Made by a program: the position numbers and the translations under genes | Shown here: positions 11,260 to 22,272 of the stretch, piece after piece | How the letters are laid out: every line of letters starts with the position of its first letter | Position numbering within the stretch: position 1 is the stretch's first letter | Source: Adiantum capillus-veneris | Taxonomy: Eukaryota > Streptophyta > Polypodiopsida > Polypodiales > Pteridaceae | Length of the DNA: 64,000 bases | Assembly: GCA_014529385.2 (NCBI GenBank) | Contig: CM043969.1 | Span: forward strand, 28,908,946-28,972,945 | Direction: 5' to 3' | Notes under the pieces: model-generated | What the model was told of the DNA's origin: nothing | The model's database searches: none | Seen by the model: only the letters and a program-made list of their open reading frames with translations

Positions 11260-12369
11260 TCACATGGAAAGCTAGGCACTTCCCCATGTGCCACATAAAC
11301 CCCACCTGGATAAAAAAATAATGTAGCCATCATTCCCTAGATCAAATATATGGCACTGGTCATAATCTTCCACATGTAAAGCATGTATATCATACCCTCT
11401 ATTTGCATCTTTAAACCCAAATATAGGCCACCCCAGTAGCCTCTCATAGCATTGTCCCTTATCACCATGTATCCATAAGCTCTCATACACATTGTAAGAA
11501 CATAGATCAACCTTTGGAGTACCTATACCAATTGCAATGGTCTAGCCATCTACTAGAGAAGACTCCACATCATAACACACATCAAGAAAGCCTTGTTTTC
11601 CGTGAAAAGCTACTTGTAAAGAAACCTTCCACATCATGTCCATCAATAGCATACCATAAAGCTTTAATATCTAGCCATTTTTCTTTGCATGTTGCATAGC
11701 CAAGCATACCTGCTTTTCATCTATACCACTAGTTGTAGGTTCTTCCAATGGCACACACTTTGTATTTGACTCACCATACCAATCTTTGACCATCATAGCC
11801 TTGGATGTTAAGTCTTCGACCTCTTGAAGTGACAGTAAACTGGATTGCTTGATCACCAAATCTTGAACACCTACCTTCTCTACCTGCTCGTCAGATACTT
11901 ATCCTACTGCCATATCACTTGCTAATCAAGAAATAAAATCAACTTTTCCCTTGTTTTGTGGCAAGTCTCGATAGTAGCCATATCTAGTGACATAGGGCTA
12001 GCTTCCTTTCATTGAATCCCTGTTGTTTAGGCTTCACCACCTGGCCCTACAAAACATGGTATCGAAGCACCTTCTTCAAACAACTTCTATAATATTCCCC
12101 TTGCTATCTTCTAATTCTAGATCTTTTATCATCAACTTTTTGTCAACTTGAACCTTACATTGTGGGATTCCCATATCCTCATCTTTTTCTTCAACTAGCT
12201 CAACAGTCTCTATGTATAGCTTGAGAGCCCATTCTGCTTTCTGGCCTTTAAATCCTGCTACAACCTGGTCTTCATGCATGGCTACATTTGGCACAACGTC
12301 AAGGCATGCTTCCTCATTGAGGTAGCTATCTTGATCTTCATGTATGACCACATGAGAAGCATAAGGCAC
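11260..12369 (-). pseudogene. decayed reading frame of unknown family
   Basis: Three open segments on the minus strand (12369-12076, 11859-11671, 11490-11272) are all in the same frame. Read through, the frame gives about 365 codons with several stops. The text is protein-like: VVAGFKGQKAEWALKLYIE, then SLLSLQEVEDLTSKAMM, and DANRGYDIHALHVEDYDQC near the end. I do not recognise the family. It could be a captured host gene fragment or an unusual element gene. A primer-binding-like site on the plus strand (12057) falls inside it, so it may be two pieces joined by chance in frame. Confidence 0.4.
12057..12068 (+). other. possible iMet-type primer-binding site
   Basis: TGGTATCGAAGC directly after CTACAAAACA, which would be an LTR end for a plus-strand Copia element, in agreement with the plus-strand integrase downstream. 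The matching LTR was not delimited, so this is tentative. Confidence 0.4.
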
Positions 12370-12399
12370 AAAATATGCAGCTTGTCCAAATGTTGAAGG

Positions 12400-13310
12400 A
12401 ATGAAAATCCTTCAACATTTGGGCTACTTACTTGTGTTAGATTTTTTTGATTTCAATTTATGTGAGCATTGCATCTATGGCAAGCAAACTAGGCAAACTT
12501 CCTTGCCATTACATTGAGAGTTGGGAAACCCTCTAGATTTGGTTCATAGCAATTTATTTGGGTCTATGCCACACAAATTTCTAGGGGGAGCACTATATTT
12601 CTTGACATTCATAGATGACTCTACTCGGAAGGTGTGGGTCTCCCTCTTGAAGGGGAAAGATAAAGTGTTTGCTACATTCCATAAATTCTTAGCCATGGTT
12701 GAGAACCAATGTGGTAGAAAGATAAAAGCTTTACAATTTGACAATGGTGGTGAGTACGTCTCCACAAAGTTCAAGAACTTCTCTAGCAAACAAGGGATTC
12801 AGTAACAATTTTCTAAGCCATATACACCCGCTCAAAATGTAATTACGGAGCATTTGAATTGCACAATTCAAGAAAAGTCATAACCATGTTATCTATGGAG
12901 AATTCACCTCATGAGTTTTGGAGCGAGATTGTTATAACAGCGGTACACATCACCAATAGATCGCCTAGTGTTCCATTGAATTTCAAGATTATGCAAGAGA
13001 TATGGATTGGAAAGAAGCCAACTTATGATAGATTATGTGTATTTGGGTGTGAGGCATTCTCACATGTGCCAAAAGAGCTTAGGCAAAAGATGGACCCCAA
13101 ATCACACAAGTGCATCTTCATTGGTTATGGTGCAGATGGAGAGATGGGATATTGTCTCTGGCATTCGAAATCTAGAAAGGTTATTTGCAGCTCACAAGTG
13201 ATATTCAATGAGTCTAAAATGCATAGATAGCTTATTAAAGAGGTCAAATATAGGAAAGTCAAATTTGAGGATGTAACCTCCACAAATTTTGGAAACACAA
13301 TTTAGGAACA
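12400..13310 (+). pseudogene. Copia integrase remnant (plus strand)
   Basis: The frame starts with a decayed pre-integrase/zinc motif (CEHCIYGKQTRQTSLP near 12460-12510), then LDLVHSNLFGSM, FLTFIDDSTRKVWVSLLK (first catalytic Asp), LQFDNGGEYVS (second Asp), and after a stop and shift near 12803-12860 it continues with MENSPHEFWSEIV, AVHITNRSPS and CVFGCEAFSHVP to IFIGYG and VIFNES. These are the ordered blocks of Copia integrase. At least three stops and one frameshift. Reverse transcriptase is not found after it; the strand of Copia coding flips at about 13260-13310. Confidence 0.85.
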
Positions 13311-13507
13311 TGTCTGAGTCCATGAAGCATAAATTTAATGCCATTCGTCATGCATAACTTGACATCTCTCATACTGCATATATCAAGCTGATAGGAATCT
13401 CCGAGCTTGAGTAAACCATGTATAGCAGTATATGTGGAGAACCATTCCCTATGGGTAGTAACATGGAAATTGGCACTTGAATCAATGATCCAATTTTGCA
13501 ATAACAC
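13259..13507 (-). pseudogene. Copia protease remnant
   Basis: The minus-strand frame reads NWIIDSSANFHVTTHREWFS, the Copia retropepsin signature with DSSA in place of the usual DSGA, followed by GDSYQLDICSMRDVKL and HVPKLCFQNL, the C-terminal blocks. It ends at the point where plus-strand integrase sequence begins from the other side. It belongs with the gag at 13656-14469. Confidence 0.85.
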
Positions 13508-13655
13508 TCATCAAAAGCCAATAATGGATTTGGATCAAATCAAAAGTGAAAACAAGCACATCTGACGACTGCTCACGTCAAGAATAACCTTTGGAGGTGG
13601 AGATTTAACCACATGATCTCCTCTATCCTTACACTACTCTTTGGAGAGTCAGACT

Positions 13656-14469
13656 TCACAATAGCTTTTCCCTTTTCACGCTGTAAAACACGGCAATCTT
13701 TCTTGAAATGGCCTTCTTACTGTAATGATAGCATTCAACATTTCTCAAGTCACGGCCTTGACTCCTGCTATGATTATGGAAATCCTTACAATCCTGTGAA
13801 TGATCATGGCTGTGACTACATCCACCTCTTTGCCTATGGCTATTATGGTCACTTGCCATATATGCATCTCCGTGCCCACCACTATCAAGAGATTGCGTCT
13901 AATCTTCAGTGAGCAGTGCACTAGTAACATCAATACTTGAACTTCAATTTACCGCCTAGTGCGGAGTTACTAATGGTAGTATTGAATGTATCCCTAGAAG
14001 AAGGCAAAAATCATAGCAAGCAAATGGCCTTCATTTCACCGACAAAATTCATTCCTTTTGATGTCAACTGAGAAAATGTGCTATTGAACTCATTCAAGTG
14101 TGCACTAACATAGCTACCTTCTTCCATATTCAAGCACATAAGTTTCTTCATCAAGAAAACTTTGCTAGAAGCACCTTTCCCATCCCAAGCTATGCATAGA
14201 GAGTCCCAAAGATCTCATGTTGTAGTGTTGTCCATAATCATGAAGAATATGGTCTTGCCAAGATGTAATCTAATTGTGGCCATAGCACAGGCATCTAAAT
14301 CTTCCCACTGATCATTAGTGTCAGCATTCTCTCTATGCTCTTTCGATGGTGTTGTCAGGCCCTTGTTGACCAAGACATCAAGCATATGTTGCTTCCAAAA
14401 GGTAAAGTTGGTGCCATCAAATGTCTTTATGTAGTAGACTTCCCTTTTCGAAGCACTACTAGGAGCCAT
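13656..14469 (-). pseudogene. Copia gag remnant with CCHC-like knuckle
   Basis: The ATG at 14469 starts MAPSSASKREVYYIKTFD and GTNFTFWKQHMLDVLVNKG, the N-terminal block of Copia gag. The middle (14214-13950) is shifted, and the C-terminal part (about 13860-13690) is rich in His, Ser and Arg and ends in CYHYSKKAI, a degraded CCHC zinc knuckle. The leader and LTR lie upstream at 14470-16846. Confidence 0.8.
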
Positions 14470-15437
14470 AACTCAATAGACAATGACCAAAGATTCATGG
14501 CAAAATTTTCCGGGAAAATTCAAGTAGAGTTTTCCCTAAAACAGGAGTAGAAACTCAAGACAAAATGCGACAAAATCACTGGTTGTAAGCGGTCAAATGT
14601 GCCAAGAATGCATATGGTTGACTTGTGGGGAAAATCCAACAGAGTCTCCTCTGTGTACGGGGAGCAAGATCTCAAACCCGACAAGAAAAAATCAACGCAT
14701 AAACTACCAAAAGAAACCACTAGGCATAAGAATGATGTAACAAATTGTTGTGTGACGCAGCTCAATGTCAAAAGCAAAAGTGTCCATCCAGATACATGGC
14801 CTATGGCGAGGATATCGAAAGAGGGGTACTCTAGCAACCTAAATCACCGAAAGTGTCTCAACATTCAAGAACACACTAGCTCTTATGGAACGACCCTCCA
14901 AAGGCTAAGCAGACTCAAGACTAGCCACAATCTCAGAAAGGGCTCTTTCAAAGCGATTCTCAAAAACAACCACCTAGCTACCAAAAGTCAAGCCAGATTG
15001 GCTCCACAAACAATGTACATAGGCCGTAACTGCAACTCAATGTACATGAGGAATTGCGCACAAACAGGTGCCAAAAAAGTGATGCATGCAATAAACAAAT
15101 CACTGCGGGGATATCTACTCTCAAAAGAGCCAATGGCATTGTGTGTGAAGAAAGTATGCATGTGTCAATGCATGACCATCTACAGAGAAATTGCTGCCAA
15201 AATGACTGCTAAGAATGGCTTAAAAGGTATTGTACCTGTGCATATATGAAAACCTGTAAAACTCCACCTGTAATGTTGATGCAAAATGCTAGGCCTTGAC
15301 CAGAAAATGACTACGATCGGATCTCCAATGCTAACTATGTCTTGTGGTGGGAATCATGGACTCAGGAAAAATCCAGAGGTATATGCATCAATCAATCCAC
15401 AAAAGACATACATCCAATCACTGTCTATGTATGAGAA

Positions 15438-15700
15438 TGATGTAGATGGCATAAAAAGCGATGTCGGAGATGTCAGAGATGTTGAAGCTAACGAGGATGA
15501 TGTCAGAGATGTCAAAGCAAATGTCAAAGAAAGTTGATGCCAAAACCAATGTCGATGAGAATAGATGCCAAAACTAAGAGTACTTAAGATGGTGTCGATG
15601 TTGAAGCCAAATGTGCACTCACATTGTGTGTGTCGATGTCAAAGTCGAAGATGAAATTGGAGAGCTCTATGTCGAAGAGTCTGAAGCCGAAGAGTGGGGT
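15438..15700 (+). repeat. degenerate GATGTC-rich tandem array
   Basis: Many copies of GATGTC(A/G) or GATGTT with spacers AGA or GAAGCC, so that a 6- to 18-bp unit can be followed for about 260 bp with frequent changes. Confidence 0.65.
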
Positions 15701-15731
15701 GCCGATGTTGGAGAAGCCCACGCACACATAG

Positions 15732-15733
<2 letters not shown>

Positions 15734-15772
<39 letters not shown>
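15734..15772 (+). repeat. (CT)n microsatellite
   Basis: About 19 CT units within the presumed leader. Confidence 0.95.
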
Positions 15773-15777
<5 letters not shown>

Positions 15778-16127
15778 ACTTCAAAAGAGCCAATGTTATC
15801 TTCAATTCTTTGTAACACTATGCAACCAAGCTAACATTTTAAAAATCAACACTATGAAAACTCTTCAGAATTAATGCTATTGTATTGTTTTCAGTGAGTG
15901 TTATCTTCAGTAGCTTACTATGTAGCATTCAAATTGTTTCTCTAATGTTATCATATAGCCTTCGATTTTACAGCACTCACTTGTTGTAGAGATCCAAAAA
16001 CTCCCCCTCTATAAAGTGTCGAGCTCCCCAAAAACACAATGAAAAATCACTTTTTGCTAAATCTTTGAGACTTAGCTCAAATTGAAGCTTCTGCACGCAT
16101 CATCGTCAGAGTCGAGAGCATCAGCGT

Positions 16128-16139
16128 GCTCAAATACCA
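16128..16139 (-). other. primer-binding site, iMet type variant
   Basis: Minus strand TGGTATTTGAGC, two mismatches from the canonical site, with two bases to the LTR edge at 16142. This orients the element with gag at 14469 to the left, as observed. Confidence 0.65.
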
Positions 16140-16141
16140 CT

Positions 16142-16846
16142 TGTGGGGCGAGCAAATGCGTGCGTAGTGCGAGTACAGGAGTGCATGTAGCAGGACACAA
16201 AGGTGTGGTGGAGTTCAATGTGGATAAGTATCCACAGGTCCTTATTCTTTTTATGTTATGTAAATAAATAAGGATAGTAATGGGTGACGCCCAGCTAATA
16301 TGGCCTGCAATCTTACAAACTTGGCTTCATCTCACCATCCGCATCAATGACATCCAGAGACCACATTTGACATCCAATCTTTAGTATCGTCTTCACCTTA
16401 GAATACTAACCCGCAATATGGCACCATGTTATTGAACCACGCCATCCTTTGAGCAACCAGTGTGGTACTCAATGGGGGCACCACAAGATGGAAAAGGGGG
16501 AATGGGAGAACACCTATGTTGAGATGTCGAGCTCTACACCTTGAGCTGGCATCCACTACGGGTCTTGGCCGCTTACGGCATTTACTCACTGGCGCGTTAG
16601 GTGACCGACACGGAGGATCTCTGCCAGTGATTCTACAGCTGGACTACACTTATAGTGCCAGCCTAGTACGCTTCTAGCGAGTTCACACTTAGTGACCGCA
16701 TGTACATATGTGCTACTTTTCAGCTTTAGCACTTAGTCATTTTGTACTCTCTTTTCTGTGAAGAAGAAGAAGAAGCTTTCCATCTCTGTGTGCTTTGTGC
16801 TTGTCTTGTGTAGCTCTCTTGCATCCTCATTCTTTACAACCTAACA
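16142..16846 (-). repeat. 5' LTR of Copia element C
   Basis: On the plus strand it starts TGTGGGGCGAGC and ends ACCTAACA, giving TG...CA ends and a length of about 705 bp. The part at 16610-16800 resembles the LTR at 10250-10974, which supports a shared family. The outer edge is inferred without a target-site duplication. Confidence 0.55.
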
Positions 16847-17199
16847 CACAACCCAAATTCCTCTTTATAGCCCAGGGTTTCCACATCACCCCTATTCCCT
16901 ATTTTACACATACCTAGACACCCAATTTGCAAGCAACTACTACACGTGCCCGTACCCAGCCAACCCAAATTGCACACAATCGGCTGCCAAGCATACCATC
17001 ATGGTTCTTGACTACCATAGAAAGTCAATCCAACCTCAGCCGACACACAAATAAACACCACACTTTCATAAGAACCTTTTATGACATCCGTATGGGGATG
17101 AGAACAAGAGAGAAAATGATGATGTTGTCCCAAAAAACAAGAGTATGAGACAAGAGCTGATTTGATTAGCTTCAACTAGAGCATGTACATTGGCAGATC
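16847..17199. other. unassigned region
   Basis: No genes or structured repeats recognised. It may include the 5' end of the LINE, whose exact start I could not place. Confidence 0.4.
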
Positions 17200-17538
17200 T
17201 TGCTAAAAAAAACATCCTCTTTGGTGTATCTTCCGTTGAAGTCTCAAAATATTATGAGTGAGAGAGTGTATCTGACTACCCTCGAACACCCCTTTAGCAG
17301 CAACAAATCTTCTCTCAACCAAAAGCTTCAACTTTCCTACCTCTTGGATCCTCTATGGCCTCTCAAGCCAGCCCCATGCTACTTTTATGCGGCCTCAACA
17401 CTCCCCTATCCTTCTGCAATGCCTTCTCGATAGCTTTCATTTATTTTTCACAACCCCTTTTAGCTTGCGGCCCTCAACTCGCACCAATTCTCCCCTTCAA
17501 AAGCTTACGGCCCTCAGCATCCTCAGCATCTCATGGCT

Positions 17539-17542
<4 letters not shown>

Positions 17543-17609
<67 letters not shown>
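17543..17609 (+). repeat. (CT)n microsatellite
   Basis: About 33 CT units upstream of LINE ORF1, probably in the 5' untranslated part. Confidence 0.95.
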
Positions 17610-17612
<3 letters not shown>

Positions 17613-17828
17613 AGCCGTTTTTTGACCTAGTAGACAGCAGTTCACTCTTTTGACCATAACTTGCTCATCCGAACTCCGATTTAGGTGATCTATAGCCTCA
17701 ATCGAAGAGCACGAAGCCCTCTACGCATTGATGTAAAGACAGAATTTTTCTGTGTAATGGAAGGCTTTGCTGTAACAGCATCTCAGAACTGAAAAAACTG
17801 TCAAAACTTTGCGTTTTTTGTTGCCGAC

Positions 17829-18770
17829 TTGAAGGCAATGTCAGACAAAACTCGCAAGGGTGGAAAAGCCACACTCGCCATGGAGAATGATGCAAAATCT
17901 CCAAGGAATTTGGATGCTAATCCAACCATATCGTCTACAACAACGGAAGCAATGATCATGGCTTACTTGATCTCGTTACAAGAAACCGTCAACAAGCAAG
18001 GTGAAGAGTTGTGCGCACTTGCAATGGAGAATGGTACTTTAAGAGTTCTCGTTGTGGAGAATGAGCACCTCAAGAAGGTTCTTGAAATGCAAACAACACG
18101 CTTGATGCATCTTGAGAATGAAGTTCAAGAATGTAAACGCTCTCTTGTTGACATGAATGTAGTGAAAGAGCGCTTGAGCAAAGTTGAGAGTGATCATGTA
18201 TTGAAAGAGGAAACGATAGATACAATACGTCATGATGTATGTGAGATGAGAAATGCATCCAAATCATGGGCTGATATATGTAAGGATAATGTGGTTTCTA
18301 CATCTCCTATCACGCAAGCCGTTGTCCAAGCAAAGAATGTAGAGAATGTGGACACTCAAGAATTGCAAGAACGACAAAAACGCTCAAAGAACATCGTCAT
18401 TCGTGGAATCAAGGAGGAAAGCATGGAAACACCCCAATCTCTTGCGGTTGCTATTGAAGAGTTTTTTGCTACACACTTTGGCATGTCAGGAATCATGGCT
18501 TATGGTGCACATCGAGTTGGAAAACAAGGAGTCCCTCGCTCGGGAGAAAGACCTATTGTATGTACCATGGCTGATGAGGTAAAGAGAAAGATCATCCTTG
18601 ACAATGGTTGGATCTACCTCAAAGGAACGGGTTGTAATGTATATGAGGATCGCACTCTTATACAACAAAATGTACGTCGCAAAGCATACGAGGAAAGAAG
18701 CAAGAAGGTTAAGGTATCATCTCAAGAAGAAAAGGCACTTGAGGAGGATGCAAGTCCACCCAACAAATAG
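17829..18770 (+). CDS. LINE ORF1 protein, coiled coil plus RRM-like
   Basis: The 313-residue frame is intact. Residues about 45-135 have a heptad-like pattern rich in Leu, Glu and Met and predict a coiled coil (QETVNKQGEELCALAMENGT, LENEVQECK). Residues about 183-260 begin RSKNIVIRGIKEE, the first strand of an RRM-like domain as in the ORF1 protein of L1-type elements, and continue to RPIVCTMADEVKRKIILDN and NVYEDRTLIQQNVRRKAYEE, which resemble its C-terminal domain. No CCHC zinc knuckle or DUF4283-type motif is seen, although plant L1 ORF1 proteins usually have these. Its expected role is to bind the element RNA as a chaperone in the particle. The start was taken as ATG at 17829; ATG at 17838 is an alternative. 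Confidence 0.8.
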   Translation: MKAMSDKTRKGGKATLAMENDAKSPRNLDANPTISSTTTEAMIMAYLISLQETVNKQGEELCALAMENGTLRVLVVENEHLKKVLEMQTTRLMHLENEVQECKRSLVDMNVVKERLSKVESDHVLKEETIDTIRHDVCEMRNASKSWADICKDNVVSTSPITQAVVQAKNVENVDTQELQERQKRSKNIVIRGIKEESMETPQSLAVAIEEFFATHFGMSGIMAYGAHRVGKQGVPRSGERPIVCTMADEVKRKIILDNGWIYLKGTGCNVYEDRTLIQQNVRRKAYEERSKKVKVSSQEEKALEEDASPPNK

Positions 18771-18776
18771 GGACAC

Positions 18777-21700
18777 ATGATCTATGAGACCAACTCACGC
18801 TTGCGAATAAGCTTTTGGAATTGTAACGGGTATCCATGGAATGCGGGAATTAGCATTGATGAGCTTACCAATGACTCCGATGTGATACTTCTTGTTGAAA
18901 CATGGGAGCATGATGCGCAACGAATTCTTGGATTTGACAAATACGATGTGCATTCTTTGATGTGGGCCAAAAATGCAAAGCAACGAAGAGGCCAAGGAGG
19001 CGTAGCATGTATGACCAAAAAGGGTTTGAAAGATGTTTCCATTGTCAAAGAAGATAAGTATAAACGCTACGTATAGCTGAAAATCAGCCCACCAAATGGT
19101 TAAGTCATGTTTGTGGCCGGCTGCTACATTCCTCACTATGACTCCAACTTTTATGCTCCCTTGAATATGGATAGAGATCAGCCCTTTGTTGAACTAGAGG
19201 AAGACATTGCTCATTACAAGGATCAAGGTGAAGTCATTGTTTTTGGAGACATGAATGCTCGCACAAATATGTTACAACACGACACACAACAAGTCGACAT
19301 GCCGCATGTCTCAAGAAGAGTGGATGACTCATACATGTATAATCGAAGTTCTAATGATGCAAAAGAAGTGGATCACTATGGAAAGTCACTTCTACATATG
19401 TGCAATAGTACCGGAATGCTCATTGCAAATGGTGTATCTCTATGGCAAGACACCAATGACTTTACATGTAGAAAGCACAATGGTGCTAGCGTGATTGACT
19501 ATATGTTGTTCTCAGAAGCCACTCTAGAATGCATACAAAGCTTTACACTTGGTGAATGGAATCCGGAATCGGATCATAGTATGTTATGTATTGACCTCAA
19601 GTGTGGTAAACGGCCCGAGCATGTAGCCTCCAATCATGATGTGAATCATTTGTACCTACGTCTAGACATCAAACGAGCACTTATATATGCTGATATGGTG
19701 GACCAAATGTTAAGCATGATAGAGCATCAAGAGAGCCCAACATTAGAATGCAAGTGGAAAGTTTTCAAAGAAGTAATTTTCTCTTGTGCGAAGGAATGCT
19801 TTTCGGTGAAACACATGTCTTGCAAAAGGTCTAAGAAGGGTAGCACCAAGAAGAAATGGTTTGACATGGAATGTAGTCAAGCCCAAAAACACTTGCTAAG
19901 ATTGGATGCAATCAAAGACAAGGAAGTTTACTTGGAATGTTCACACACATACAAAGCACTTGTTCAAAAGAAGAGAAGAAGGTGGGAAGTCGAAAAACAA
20001 CTTCTTTTAGCACAAGAGAAAGCACATGCATGTGGCAAGTTTTGGCAAAATCTAAAAGGCAAGTGCGTTGAGAGCTTTGGTGACTTGACTCTTGAGGATA
20101 TGTATATGCATTGTAAGAACCTCTATGAGCAACCCAATGTTGATAAGATGGAGGGTTGTAGCTCCCTTCCATTTATGTCTCCCTTCTTTACCATTGAAGA
20201 TGTATGCCGCGCGCTTGAGAAACTTGCTACTCGCAAGGCAGGTGACCTTCAAGGTGTCAAGGCTGAAATGATTAAATGGACAAACAAGAAAACACAATAT
20301 TGGATATGCGATATGTTTAACCTTGCACTTGAGTATGGCATGCCTCATGATTGGAGTGCAAATTGGATCAAACCTTTGCACAAAGGAGGAGATGTAAACA
20401 ATGTGAACAACTATCGCACTATAATGGTTGGTTCTTTGATGGCAAAGTTATTTGGATGTATCATGGAGATGAAGATAAGTGAATGGGATGAAAAGAATGG
20501 CAAATGTGCACTTGGCCAAGCAGGTTTTCGAAATCATCATAGCACTATTGATCACCTTGTCACTCTTCGAGTTCTTATGGAAGCGTCTCGATTGAAAGGA
20601 AAAAAGTTGTATTGTTGCTTTGTGGATTTCAAGAAAGCTTTTGACATGGTACCGCGAGGAAATCTTTGGAGACGTATGCAAAGCCTTCAAGTGCCGAGAG
20701 AATTTATGCATGCAGTCTTTCGCATCTACCAAAAAGTGATATGTCGATTATGTATGGGAGATGGAATTTCAGAATTTTTTGCAAGCACTATTGGTGTCAA
20801 ACAAGGATGCCCACTTTCCCCAACCCTCTTTGGGCTACTCATTGATGAATTGGAATACATGGTTCTTGATTTTATGTAGCAAGAAGGCATAGAAGAGGTT
20901 AAGATTGGAAATGCGGTGATCATGCTTTTGCTTTATGCTGATGATGTAGTGCTCTTGGCACATACCTTAGAAGATGCACAAAAGCTTATGAGTGTCTTGG
21001 AACGCTTTTGCCTACATAACGGGCTGATCGTGAATGGATCCAAAACCAAGGTTATGCTTGTAAAGACCCTCAATGACGAAAATCCATGCATTGTATACAA
21101 CAATGAGAAACTTGAAGTGGTAAATCACTTCAAGTACCTTGGCCTTGAGGTTCCATCCAATCATAAATGGAAGAATTGTGCAATGCGTCGCTTGGAAGCC
21201 GGAAAGAGGGCTTATTATGCATTTGAGAACATGTGCAATGCAGGAGAGATCAAGTGTTGGGCTCTCAAAAAGTACCTCTTTGACACATTGGTGACACCGG
21301 TGCTTCTTTATGGAGTGGAGGTGTGGGGTGGAAGCATCGGGAAGTCTACTTGGAAAGAGTTTGAGAATGTCCAAAAGCGTTTTCTCGCCAACTTTCTCCA
21401 AGTCAAGACACAAACACCCTACATGCTCTTACTTGTTGAGTCCGGATCGCTTCCCATTGAGGTCTTGGGCATGGAAAGGGTTGTGGAGTACATGCGTAAG
21501 ACACAACGTAGCCCTTTGCATCGACTTCCTAGAATCGCATATGAAGCAAGTCAAAAGGTTCAAAAGACATGCAAGAGCAAAATACTAAGTTCGGGGTGGA
21601 TGCTTGATATCAAGAAATGGTTTGGAAGATGGGATGCATGTCACTTGGTCAAGGATGCGTCGATCGACTCCCAAGTTAATGAGGCCTTCTTACAACGCCA

Positions 21701-22157
21701 ATGTATCATGGCCTGGGAGAAATCCGGAGGTTCTCGCTTCATCCATTACACCACACACGTTGCCCCAAACTACAAATCTCTCTTCTTCTCGGAACGAGGT
21801 AACCGAACGCATTCCTACATCCTTGAGCCCATCCCGTTGAGTGCGATCCGCACCATTGCCTCCATTCGTCTTAGCTCCCATTCTCTACGCTGCGAGACAG
21901 GACGTTGGGGCACTGGCGAGGAGTGTCATCGACTTTGCACCTTATGCCCTCATCAAGTGCGAGAGAGTGAGTACCACACACTACTTGAGTGCTTAGCTTT
22001 TGACCACATTAGGTCCTCTTTTCCCCATATATTCATCCATGAGCTCTCCCTACATACCTTCCTCTCCCAACCACGATGTGGACTCTCTATTGCGACGCTC
22101 ATTTCAGCCATTTTTGAGCATCGAGAGTCACTTATGAACTCCACTCACACCACGTGA
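18777..22157 (+). pseudogene. LINE ORF2: endonuclease and reverse transcriptase, three stops
   Basis: One frame of about 1126 codons follows ORF1 by six bases. Residues 12-20 (SFWNCNGYP) and about 153-160 (VFGDMNART), then PESDHSML near residue 263, are the metal-binding and catalytic blocks of an APE-type endonuclease. Reverse transcriptase motifs follow: FVDFKKAFD (about 612), GVKQGCPLSP (about 671) and LLYADDVVLL (about 718). Near residue 1053 a CX2C-X9-HX4C motif (CTLC...H...C) matches the C-terminal zinc region of plant-type LINE proteins. The frame is cut by TAG at 19074-19076, TAA at 19101-19103 and TAG at 20877-20879. All three are one C-to-T change from a glutamine codon. The remaining frame has no frameshift, so decay is recent. 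Confidence 0.9.
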
Positions 22158-22212
22158 CATGTTCATTTGGTCCCATAGGTCATATTTGACCTCCCAGGAC
22201 GATAATAGAACT

Positions 22213-22221
22213 ATCTATCTA

Positions 22222-22271
<50 letters not shown>

Positions 22272-22272
22272 C
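22213..22272 (+). repeat. TCTA/CT simple-sequence tail
   Basis: A run of CTAT units passes into CT units at the end of the LINE, 55 bp after the ORF2 stop. LINEs of some clades end in short tandem repeats of this kind instead of poly(A). Confidence 0.75.

Larger units (their letters stand above)
14470..16127 (-). other. leader region of the minus-strand Copia (element C)
   Basis: About 1.65 kb between the gag start and the primer-binding site, long for a Copia leader. It contains a degenerate GATGTC-rich array (15438-15700) and a CT run. A 216-codon frame on the plus strand (14599-15249) is open but resembles no protein and is antisense to the element; I regard it as chance. Confidence 0.5.
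17200..22272 (+). mobile_element. LINE (non-LTR retrotransposon), nearly full length
   Basis: Two successive frames on the plus strand, ORF1 (17829-18770) and ORF2 (18777-22157), are separated by six bases. ORF2 carries endonuclease, reverse transcriptase and a C-terminal zinc motif. The 5' part contains a CT run (17543-17609) and the 3' end runs into TCTA/CT simple sequence (about 22213-22272) with no poly(A) tail. The 5' boundary is approximate and no target duplication was identified. Only three stops break ORF2, so the copy is fairly recent. Confidence 0.85.

Noticed and set aside
14599-15249. 216-codon plus-strand frame
   Set aside because: Antisense to the leader of a Copia element, no domain resemblance and no sign of codon preference. 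Left as chance, though it is long.
15438-15700. CRISPR-like array
   Set aside because: Units are short, degenerate and without regular spacers, and the DNA is from a eukaryote.
17355-17653. Ser-Leu repeat proteins at CT/GA tracts (also near 15.6, 22.2, 32.2, 37.7 and 46.1 kb)
   Set aside because: Dinucleotide repeats are always open in several frames, so these have no coding meaning.
19074-20879. RNA editing as a way to remove the LINE stops
   Set aside because: U-to-C editing of stop codons is known in organelles of some ferns and hornworts, but this is nuclear element DNA, so plain mutation is the simpler view.
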